From contig NC_059075.1 in the NCBI RefSeq assembly GCF_020497125.1, forward strand, positions 27,130,003-27,194,002: a stretch of 64,000 nucleotides of DNA. The letters are read 5' to 3'. Position 1 is the stretch's first letter; each line of letters starts with the position of its first letter. Positions 24,401 to 36,400 of this stretch are shown one piece after another. Both the position numbers and the translations under genes were made by a program. Origin of the DNA: Mauremys mutica. Its lineage: Eukaryota > Chordata > Testudines > Geoemydidae. Below the pieces are notes generated by a model. It was not told the DNA's origin. It saw only the letters and a program-made list of their open reading frames with translations, and made no database searches.

Positions 24401-27400
24401 GTTTCGTATCCACTGTATGTGAGGCCTCCCAAACCCAGAAGTTCTAAAAGTTTAGAAGTGTAATGACATGGTTTTGATAGAAATGAGCAATATGGCTTTG
24501 AAATTCTCTCCTTGACTGACTTCTGCAGACTATGGAGGGGGAGAGTTTCAAAAGTACAAATGATATTTAGGTGTCTACCTTCCATTGGCTTTCAGTGGAT
24601 GATAAACACCTAACTTACTGCCATTTGTGCCTCTTAAAATCTGCCCTGCCATAGTCTGTAATAGTTTCATGCTATATCCACCAAGAACAGAAATATAGTA
24701 TGGAAGTCCTTTTAAAAAATATATATAATTGGAGATATACCAATCTCCTAGAACTGGAAGGGACCTTGAAAAGTCATTGAGTCCAGCCTCCTGCCTTCAC
24801 TAGCAGGACCAAGTACTGATTTTTGCCCCAGATCCCTAAGCGGCCCCCTCAAGGATTGAACTCACAACCCTGGGTTTAGCAGGCCAATGCTCAAACCACT
24901 GAGCTATCCCTTCCCCAGCCCCCATTTGAAACATTCCGATACCATGATTTTACCACACTCTGAAGGGTCCCAGGAAAGGGATTGGGACAGTACTGCAAAA
25001 GCAGCTGCCCCACGTGCTGTGCAATGCAAGGGGGATTCCCACATTTCTGCCCATGGCTTTCCATTGCACAATATGGGCCAATGTATTGTTTGGTTTAGGT
25101 TGCAACTGAAAAAAGGACTTGAGCTCTGGATGCTAAAATGTATTCTCTTGTTCCTTTGATTGATGTGCAAGTACCCACAGAAACATAACATCCAGGATTG
25201 AGGATGGTTTCTTCAGAGAACTCTAGATTGAGGTGATTTGTTTCTTTCCTTTGACGTAATTGCGTTATTCCTTTATTTTAGGATGCCTTGTTTTTCCTGA
25301 AGGATTTTTTTACTAACCTTTCTACAGAAGTGGAAGTTTTAATGACTCCGGATCCAGAAGGTACTATCATTGGTGTAGTAAGCTGGAAACACACCTCTAC
25401 CCCCCTCTCTTCTTCTTTGTGTGTGTGTGTGTGCACGCGCGCACACACGTAATTTATTCTGTTTGCTAAAGAACTATATTAGACATAATTTATTAAGCCT
25501 ACAGCTTTCAGAAGAGTTCTCTAATTCTGTGGTGTTCTTCGAGTAGATGCAGAGTTGTATTCCAATTAGGTGTATGCGCGCTCAGCGTGCTGGAGTTAGA
25601 GATGTTTGCCTACCAGTCCCCATAGAGGGTGGTGCTTGTGCCACAAGACTGTGGGCCCTTCCCCTGGCTATTTGAGCTGTTCTCCTCCATCGGTGCTGAG
25701 GAAGAGGTCTCATAAGATCAATCGGGACTGCTCCAGGTTGCAGGACGATGCCTCTGCCTCCCCCAGAAAAAGTGTGAACCAGATTGGGACTGAATCCAGT
25801 GTTCAGGATTGTATGGGTACTTCTGGACCCTTCTCTGGTACTGAATGGGAAGGGCAGAAACTCTCGTTCTGGCCTCCATTGAGTCCAGTACTGATGACGG
25901 AGATGCTGGTCCCAGCTGTGTCAGCGTACCAGGCAGCAACAGATCTCCTCTGCCTTTCAGTCTTGCCCTTACCAATGGCCAGGGGTGTGCCACCTATAGC
26001 CCCTCCAATGGAGCCAGCTGCTGAACCCTTTGTGTCTGTCAGCACCACATCCAGTGGCTCCCCTCCCCCATCGGGGATGAAACCAGTACTGGAATCAGTA
26101 CAGGGACCCTCTTCAGCTCCCCTGCCTTCACCACCCTCAACGTCAATGCACTCAGGTACTCCACTATCACTGTTTGCACCAGGACTGATGCTGCCTATGG
26201 CACTGGCATGCTCGGTACTGACAGGACTGCCTTCATTGGGGGCACTGATTCCTGCCTCGTTCTGGATGAATCAGGCCATCAGACTCTCTCGGACATCGCT
26301 CCTTCCATGTTCCCAAGATCACAGGGCTCTTCTGATTCCGAGTTGGGGATTGTCATCTTCCCACTCCACATCACCTGACAAGCGCCGAGGGCCGCCAATG
26401 GACCAATATGGCTCCCAGGGTTGACATGTGCCCCGAAGCTGGGAACTAGGGCCCAGGCCCTATTGGGATGGGAGAAGGGGCGGGGTCTGGGATGCTCAAC
26501 CCCCTGCTCCATCCCAGACCCCACCCCTTCTTCCAAGCCCCCACTCCCTCCCTGCCTCTTCCCACCCCAGGTCCACCCCTGCCCCACCTCTTCCTGCCCA
26601 GTTCTGCCCCCACTCCTGAGCATGCCCTGTCCCCACTCCTCCCCGCACAGTGCCTCCTGCACACCACAGAAGAGCTGATCGCCGTGGGCAGGAGGTACTG
26701 GTAGGGAGGGGGAGGGGTTGATCAGCAGGCTGCCAGCAGGTGGGAGGCACTGGAGATGGGAGTGGGGGAGCTGGCTGCCCGTGAGTGCTAAGCACCCACT
26801 AAATTTTTTCTGTTGGTGCTCCAGCAATGTTCGGCAGCTATCCAACAAGTCTTACTCAACAATACAAAGTCCTCCATTAGGATGGCCTACTTAGCAAAGT
26901 GGAAGAGATTCTCTCTGTGATCCTTGGCCCATGGGACCCAAGTGACAAGGGCTTCCATCCAGGACATCTTAGACTCGAGTATCTGCTACATCTTCAGAAA
27001 TGGGACCTTTCACTCAGTTTGCTGAGAGTCTATTTGGCAGCTATATCTGTGTTTCATCCCCCTATTCAGGGGAAGTCATTTTTTTCCAGTACCGTGGTGA
27101 GGAGATTTCTGAAAGGGCTTATCTGCTTGCATCCTCTGGTGTCAGATTCGGTTCCCTTGTGGGACCTAAACATTGTTTTGTGGCTCTGATGGACCCTCCA
27201 TTTGAGCTCCTTGTGTCCTGTCTGCTGCCCCTCCTGTCTTAGAAAACCACTTTCCTGATAGCCATCACTTTGGCAAGAAGGGTATGAGAGGGCAGGCCCT
27301 AATGGCTGAACTGCCTTACATTCAGTTCTCTAAGGACAAGTTAACGGCGCAACCACACCCAAAGGTTTTATCCAAGGTGGTCTGTCGGTTTCTTCTGAAT

Positions 27401-30400
27401 CAGGCAGTGTATTTACCTGGGCTTTTCCCTAAGCTGTGCTCTTCCCCAGAAGAACAGTGTCTCCATGCTCTGGATGTCAGGTGATGTCTAGCCTTTTATC
27501 TAGGCTGTCCTAAGCCATTTTGTGTTTCACCTCACCTGTTCGTATCATATGCAGACAGCATGAAAGAGTGAGTGGTCTCTGCACAAACCATCTCTAGATG
27601 GATAACATCCTATATCAAGACTGAGTATGAGATAGCTTCGGCTACGCCTCCTCCGCGGCTATGGGCTCAATCCACAAGAGTGCAAGTGACAGCAAAAGTG
27701 TTCTTCAGTAACGTTTCCATACTGGTCATTTGCATGTCAGCTAGGTGGTCATCCATATGTATGTTTAAGGACCATTATGCTATTGCTGTATTTTTCAGAG
27801 TGGATGCAGGCCTCCAAAGGGTGGTCCTACGGTCCCTATTTCTTAGACTCAGAGCCCCACCTCCAGATTGGGGTACTGCTTGTGAGTCACCTAAGTGGAA
27901 AGCACATCTGGATCTACTCGAAGAAGTAGTTATTACTTACTGTAACTGTGTTTCTGTGAGATATGATTCGGGCATATATTCCATGACCCACCCTCCATCC
28001 CCTTTGCATTGGAGTCTCCTTCTGTGGGCTTTTGGTTGGAAGGAACTGAGGGGGGTTGGGGCAGCGCTGCCTCATATAGCCAGGGGAGGCACGAGCACCG
28101 CCTCTGTATGGGTATTTCTAGGGAAAAGTGTCTGGCTTCGGTGTGCTGGGAATGCACACACCTAAGTGGAATACACATGTGCATCACATCTCAAAGAACC
28201 ACAGTTGTAGGAAGTATCTGTTTCTTCATCAGTTTTTGGATAACTACATAGGTCCTCAGCACCTCTGAAAACCAATCACAAGATGTCTCTCGAGTTGGGC
28301 ACCCAAAAATTGAAGCATATTAGTGAACGCTTCTGAAAGGTTGTGAGCATATATGTGTAAAGTGTTGGAGCTATGGATAAACTGAGGGTATGTATAGTTA
28401 CTAATTTAAAGTTAAATGCAGCTCTTGCAGAAGGAATCATATCCTAAATTTATATACAAGTAGTAAATTGTTAGTATTAAGTTAAAGTAGTCTTTCCATC
28501 CATTGTAAACCTGGCCAAAAATGAGAGAATAAGATTTTTTTTAATTAAGAATTATTCCACCTTTGACTATATTGTATTCTCTTCTAAGTATGTAAACAAT
28601 CTTAGATCACCTACTTTCTGTGGTGCAACTTGCAGAAATATACAGGCTGTGTAATTCTCAGTAGGGTTTCTTTTAAAATTCCATGAATGCTATTGCAAGC
28701 CTACGAATACTTAGAGGTTTACTTGAAATTCTGAGAATTTTACTCAGTCTCTCATCAAGAGCTTTTTACCATAAATCTTTACTCCCGACTTTTTTTTAAT
28801 GATTTATTTGTTAGCTTTAGCTACCTATAGAATTATTTATAACTTTACATATTGGGAACATTTTACAAATATTACTATTCTTGTGAAAATCCAGTGTTCT
28901 TCTTCGAATGCTTGTTCACGTCAATTCCAATCAGGTGTGTGCGCGCTGCATGCATGGTTGTCAGAGGGCTCTGGAGCCCCCTGGAGTGGTGTCTTCATGG
29001 CGCTCAATATATGACCCAGCCAACCCGACCCCCCTTTCAGTTCCTTCTTACCATTGGAACAGTGCTCACTTGCTCAGCAAGTGCTCCCTTAGCGTTCTTC
29101 TATTAGCCATTACAGTTATAGTTAGTATTATAGTAATTTAGTATAGATAGATAGTAGGTTGGGAGTGGGGGTCTCTTCCCAATCCCTAACCCCTGTCTGG
29201 CTCCCTGCAGTGCTTGTAATAAGCCTATGCCCATCAGTGACCCCCATGACTCTTGTCTAAAGTGTCTGGGGGAAGCGCACCGAATGGAAAATCTGCAGGG
29301 CTTTTCGGCCAAGAACCAAATAGGAGTGTGATTTCCAACTAAACCAACTGTTAATGGAATCCACTCTCCGCCCACAGCTGGCTGCGGACCGCCGGCACCG
29401 GGCACATCCATACGGAGTGCTCTGGCATCCATACGCAACACAGTGCCGAGGAAGGACTCTACCACAAGAGACCCTCGGCACTGGCGCTCCCTGGCTCCAT
29501 ACCCACGGCACCGCTTGACTTCCCCGGTGCCACACAAGAACAAGGGCACAAGCCTCGTCAGCTGTGTTCCTGGCCCAGATCCTGATACAAGAGATCTGCG
29601 GGGCAGCAGCTTGGTCATCGGTGCATACGTACCTCTCGCTGTGCTATCACCCAACAAGCCAGAGATGATGCAGCATTCAGCAGGGTGGTGCTCCAGTCAG
29701 CGATTCCTTAACTCCGACCCCACCTCCAGGGTAGCACTTGAGTCACCTGATTGGAATGGACGTGAACAAGCACTTGAAGAAGAAAAAACGGTTACTCACC
29801 TTCTCATAACTGTTGTTCTTCGAGATGTGGTGTTCACGTCCATTCCAATACCCACCCTCCTTCCCCTCTGTCGGAGTAGCTGGTAAGAAGAAACTGAAGA
29901 GGGGTCAGGTCAGCAGGATCATATATTGAGTGCCATGAAGGAGCCACTCCAGGAAGCTCCAAAGCCAACCCGACGGGAGCTGCTAAGTGCACGTGGTACG
30001 CACACCTGATTGGAATGGACGTGAACAACACATCTTGAAGAACAACAGTTATGAGAAGGTGAGTAACCGTTTTTTATACACCACAGTGCATTTAACTGTA
30101 ACAGCATGGATTTGTTTCATTAGACAAAAAAAAACAAACCAAAACACTTATTTAACAGGCTGCTTGAAATTACTGTGAAAGACTATGAATTATTTGTTTA
30201 CTGTATGTAAATTTTTATCATCTCAGTTAAAAAGTCTCCTGGTGCTGATGTAACCTGTAGTTTGCCCAAGCATGTCAGCAGTTTCAAGGACCCAAGCCCG
30301 GTCATTTCTTTCTCAGTACACAAGCAAACAAGCCAAAATGATAGTGTTGATTCTGTGGATATGGTTAATGGAGAGGACCATCGTTTTTCACATGAAGAGA

Positions 30401-33400
30401 CATCGTTCAGCGATCAACCAGTCTTTTTCAGGTAAATTTTGGTTGCAAGATTTCCAGAGGTGTGCACGTATTCTACCATTTTTATTGCTTTTTATAAAAT
30501 ATGGCATTACAATAATTTCTGTGCAGCCTCAATGGGCATTATTTTTTTCTTCCAGAGCTTAAATATAATACTATGATGTATCATTGAAAAATAACCATTT
30601 ATTGAATTTCCTGTTAGCTTTTTCAAACTGTCACATGTATATGAATGGTCCCTGCACTGAAGAGCTGAGTCTAAATTAAAATTAACACAATCAAGGATGA
30701 CAGTGAATTAAGGGAGGGAGGGTCTGAGAGAAGAGGGTTACAATAGTAAAATATTATGAGATGAGCTTTAAAGTAGTTTTGCCCTAAAAAGTGACTGAAG
30801 AAATTGCACCTTCTTATTTAACAGTTCTGCCTTATGTATTGAGTTATATCTACTTACAACAATTAACTTTTCAGTTTCTTTAGCACTGCAGAACCAAGCT
30901 GTGGGAGAGTGAGCTAGATTCTGTTCCAGCACGTGCATCACCATTCTGATTCCTGGGCCAAATTCTGCTCTCATTTTCATGTGTGCAAAGCCACTGAAAA
31001 CAGTAGAGTTGCACCAGTGTAACTAAGGGCAGAATTGGCCCATGGAAAAGATTGTGCTGCTACAGTATTCAGAAGAAATACAGCTTGACTTTCTGATCTC
31101 AAGATGAATTTGCTGGGCTGATAGTTAGAAAAAGATGACAAACTTTTACAATAAGCAGATTTGATCTGGAAGTCATTGAAACAGTGAACTTGGAACCCCA
31201 CGTTGCTTTTTATGGTCACATTTTAGAGTAGAACAACAGTCTAAGGTGCACTATAGTGATATATGCCTTACAAAAAAACTGAAGAGAATCATATTATAAT
31301 GTGACATGCACCTATTTGTGGTTCATACTTTGGTTTTCCTTTTGAGTGGCTTCATTTATTTCCTGTTTCAGTTTCTCTCACTGTAATAAATTGTTTCCTT
31401 TGTATATTTCAGAGAATTTCGATTTATATCAGAAGTTCCAATACGTCTTGATTACCATGGCAAACATGTCTCAATGGATCAGGTTTGTTTACAACACAGA
31501 GACTATCTGATTAAACTGATGTTTTTGTGTGTTTTCTTTCTATGAATGGAACTATATACTTTGTGTTACCTACCTGTCTGCAGTGTAGTCTTGAAAATTC
31601 TCAAGTATTACTTATTTAAACTTTCAGTGAAACTAAATAATGTGGAACTATTACGTGAGAGCAGTGGGGTAGATCCTTGGGTCTGGTTTACCATTATTCA
31701 GCACAGGAAGTGTTATTCAGCCACTTTCACCCAGTAGGAATGGCTCTCAAGGGACCATGCCACCATCTGAGGATGCTTGAAGTGCGTTAGAGCTCCAGCT
31801 ATGCCGTTGGGTGCATCCCTTGATACACCTCCGTACTGCTGTGCCATCCAAAGATTTCCCTTACACCAGTTTGCTAAGTTGGTATTGCAGCTTCTTTATC
31901 CAAAGCACCTTATGTCAGTTTTCATCCAGCATAGTTCAAAATGTTGTAATAAAATAAATAGGGGCTATGGGGGTAGGTTTTATTTCCGTGTATGCAATTT
32001 AAAATATATTCAATAAAATTTGTGTTTGATCCAAGGTTCTTAAGTATTTATTTCCCAACTTCAGATTGCGTATTGCAGATAGACTTTTAGATTGACCAAG
32101 TATTTAATTTTCAGGGTACGTTAGCTGGGATTTTGATTGGTCTTGCACAATTAAACTGCTCAGAGTTAAAGTTGAAGAGACTTTGCTATCGACATGGGTG
32201 AGTTTACAAAATTTTAATACGATTTTTTTTTCTGGAAATTGGATGCGGATGTTGCAAGTACTTGGGTATACCAAGCAAAAAGTTGACTCTCATATTAAGC
32301 ATTTTTAAAATTCAGAGCACACTGCAATGATTTTTATAAGGAGAAACTTCATTTTTAATGCACTTAAACTGTTTATAAACATTTGTGGTGTGAATATCAT
32401 GCAAACTAGGACTGAGAATTGTCTAATATGGCTCCAATTCAGGAAAGTGTCTCTGTTCAAAACAACTCTTAACCATGTACTGAACTTGACCATAAAATTT
32501 TAAAATTAAACACTTACTTAAGTTCTTTCCTGATTCAGAGCCTATGGGAATAACATGAAGCTGTGCTTCTTCTTTATCAATTTTCCCCACAAGTTTTCTT
32601 CCACTAACATACCCCAGAATGCAATTGTAGATATATCTATTTTTTTTTCTGGGGAGAGCACAAAGATCAAATACCTCAGTTCACCAGGTGTAAGTGAGTA
32701 TGGCATTTGAGCCTTCACTTTCCCCCTTATTTTAGTGTTTAAATGTCTTTTCTTGTTCTCATTCACTAGAAAAAAACATCCCTCAAGCCATAGAATCATA
32801 GGACTGGAAGGGACCTTGAGAGGTCATCTAGTCCAGGCCCCTGCACTTATGGTAGGACTAAGTATTATCTAGACCATTTCTGACAGGTGTTTGTCTAACC
32901 TGCTCTTAAAAATCTCCAATGATGGAGATTCCACAACCTCCCTAGGCAATTTATTCCAGTGCTTAACCACCCTGACAGTTAGGAATTTTTTCCTAATGTC
33001 CAACCTAAACTTCCCTTGCTGCAATTTAAGCACGTTGTTTCTTGTCCTATCCTCAGAGGTTAAGAAAAACAATTTTTCTCCCACCTCCTTCTAACAACCT
33101 TTTACGTACTTGAAAACTGGTATCATGTCCCCTCTGTCTTCTCTTTTCCAGACTAAACAAACCCAATTTTTTCAATCTTCCCTCAGAGGTCATGTTTTCT
33201 AGACCTTTAATCATTTTTGTTGCTCTTCTCTGGACTCTCTCCAGTTTGTCCACATCTTTCCTGAAATGTGGCGCCCAGAACTAGACAAAATATTCCAGTT
33301 GAGGCCTAATCAGCACAGAATAGAGTGGAAGAATTACTTCTCACGTCTTGCTTACAACACTCCTGCTAATACATCCCAGAATGATGTTCGCTTTTTTCGA

Positions 33401-36400
33401 AACAGCATTACGTTGTTGATTCATATTTAGCTTGTGGTCCACTATGACCCCTTTTCCGCAGTACTCCTACATAGGCTGTCATTTCCCATTTTGTATGTGT
33501 GCATCTGATTGTTCCTTCCTAAATGGAGTACTTTGTATTTGTCCTTATTGAATTTCATCCTGTTTACTTCAGACCATTTCTCCAGTTTGTCCAGATCATT
33601 TTGAATTTTAATCCTATCCTCCACTTGCAACCCCTCCCAGCGTGGTATCATCCATAAACTTTATAAGTGTACTCTCTATGCCATTATCTAAATCATTGAT
33701 GAAGATATTGAACAGAACCAGACCCGGAACTGATCCCTGCGGGACCCCCACTCATTGCTTTTCATTAGTACTAATAACTCTGTCTGTTACAGTTTGTTAG
33801 GTGTGGATAAGCTATTCTCTTATGCCATAACTGAATGGCTTAATGACATAAAGAAAAACCAGCTACCAGGAATCCTGGGAGGAGTAGGACCTATGCATTC
33901 ATTAGTGCAATTAGGTGAGTTCAGTTCTGTTGCTGTTCAAATATCACACTGGTAAAATAATCTGAATATAGCATTTAGCAGCTTTCCAAGGTATAAAGGT
34001 TTATATAACAAGTTATGTGTTTTTGCATTCTGGCTGTAATTTCAGTTCAAGGTCTGAAGGACTTAGTATGGTTACCAATAGAACAGTACCGAAAGGATGG
34101 TCGTATTGTAAGAGGCTTTCAAAGAGGAGCAGCTTCCTTTGGTACTTCCACTGCAATGGCAGCTTTAGAGCTAACAAACAGAATGGTTCAAACCATACAG
34201 GTACATTTTACATTATATCTGAGGTTAGACAAGAGAATAGGTTTTTTAGTAGTAATTATTATGGTAGTCCCCAAAGGCGCCACTGAGAATCAAGGCCTCA
34301 CAGTGATGGGTGCTGTACAAAAATGGAAAACAGATGGTCTCTACTCAGGTCTTATTTGATTTCACTTGAAACACTTGCAATATGGAAACACTGACAGCAA
34401 ATAAATCAGGGTAGATAAAAATCATGCTTTAAAAAGTTAAAAATAATTTTTTAATTTCTGTTATGATTTGTAATGTATGTTGCTTTTTTTTTTACCATCC
34501 TCCTCCCATTTTATAGTCTTTAATTGTGAAAGTGGATATTTTGTCCTTGTTAGTAGAATTACATATTTTAGATGTCACATAGGAATTTTTTTCCACTAAG
34601 AAGTTCTATTCTTAAAATGCTCATTCATGCTGAGAGAGACAAGCCCAGGGGCTCATCCCTACTGTGAAATCAGCACAGAATTGTAAGCAAACAGCTTATG
34701 CTGTATTTGCAACCAACACCCTCTTCTGATCTATTGAACATCCAAGAGTCAGAAAAGCCAAAATTCTTGGACAAAGCTGTACTCTTCCACTAGGATTTGT
34801 AGTTTTGAAATCAGTGGGACTTGTGCTCTTGAGTTACTCAGGTGCTTTTGAATATCCCGGTGTAGGCACCTAAATATGGGCTTAGAAGCCTAGCTTTGGG
34901 CTTCTACTTCTGAAAATTTTGGCCTGTGTATATAAAAGTTCACATTAACTTTATTAATGTTTTCAAACTCAGAATAACTTTCTGCTGTTAACACTGAAGT
35001 AATTTTGTTTTGAAATGAAAACAGTTCTATGCCCTAAGAGAAAAGAGTTTATTAAAATTACAATTTTAGCCCCTGAAGCTGCAAATACTTACTGCACACA
35101 TTTTTAACTTTATGCATATGAGATTTCCCATTGAAGTCAATGATATTATTCATATGAGTAAAGGTACATACCTGCTTGTGTGTTTTAGGAACAGAGCCTT
35201 AATTTTCAATTTTCAACTACTGCCATTTTGTAAGATTCAAATAAGATATAAACCTTACCAGTAGCGACAATTAAACTCAATTATAAATGCTGCTTTTTAT
35301 TATAAGATAATTTAAAATTGAAGTGGCATAAATTTTCAAGATAGTTTTACAAAGCCCCAACCTGATTTAAATCAAATTTTTTTAAAGTTATTTAAATGAT
35401 CATTTAAGTCAGTGATTAAAATCACCTTGATTTAAAATTATTCCACTGTGAAACAAAATAAAAAAGGAGTTTTAATGTTATGGTATCTCTGTACATTGAG
35501 ATAGAGGGAAGGAGGCAGAACATAAATTATGTTATTTCTGATGACTTGTGTTGTGGTTCAGTGTGTAAAAGTGATGAGACTGTTTTACTAATATGTAACG
35601 TGGAGTGTAATATAAACCTTCTGACGCCATGTTTGTCTCCCCTTTTTTAACTCGTATTTAGCTAGTATTGTAGTAACAACTGAAGGAGGGAGGAATGCAT
35701 GTAAAATGCATATTTATAGCTTTAAAAAAAATGTACCTGCTGGATTATCATTGTAATTTTTGTAAATTGTTTTGGCTAAGTATGTGATCAAATGCTATAT
35801 TAAGAATGTATTAATTTTATTTTTTCATTTGAACTGATCCCTAGGCAGCTGCAGAAACTGCTTATGACATGGTCTCCCCAGGTCCTAGTTTTATTGAGAC
35901 AAAAAAGGTCAAACGATTCTCTCGGCATCGCTTAGCTCATCAGCCAGTAGACCTACGGGAAGGTGTGGCCAAAGCATACAGTGTGGTAAAAGAGGTATGC
36001 AAAAATGCTGTTATTTTTGACCAAACTGGAATTAAACCGTGTTAAAGCAAAATATGAAATACGTAAGATGGTATTAAAAAGTTCTTATTTTGAAATTTCA
36101 GCTGGAGAGAAATGTCAGATCGTTTGAAACATACAATCTAATTCATTAGACCAAATCCTATAAAAGCCTCATACATAGGGAAAATCTGAGAAACAGAATT
36201 AGGCCAAGGCAACTTGCAAACAAGATGAATTATAACCTGAGTCAATAGAAAATCTGTGTTCTACAGATTTGCATTCATGGAATCATAGAAATGTGAGGCT
36301 GAAAGGGACCTCAGCAGGTCATCTGCTCCTTTTCTCTGAGCTGAGGCAGGATTTAAGTATACCTAAACCATCCCTGACAGGTGTTTGTCTAACCTGTTCT

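Noticed and set aside
25606..26424. 272-codon open frame, the longest in the window, as a possible host gene
   Set aside because: It lies directly after the left end of DIRS copy B, in the gag position. Interpreted as a retrotransposon frame.
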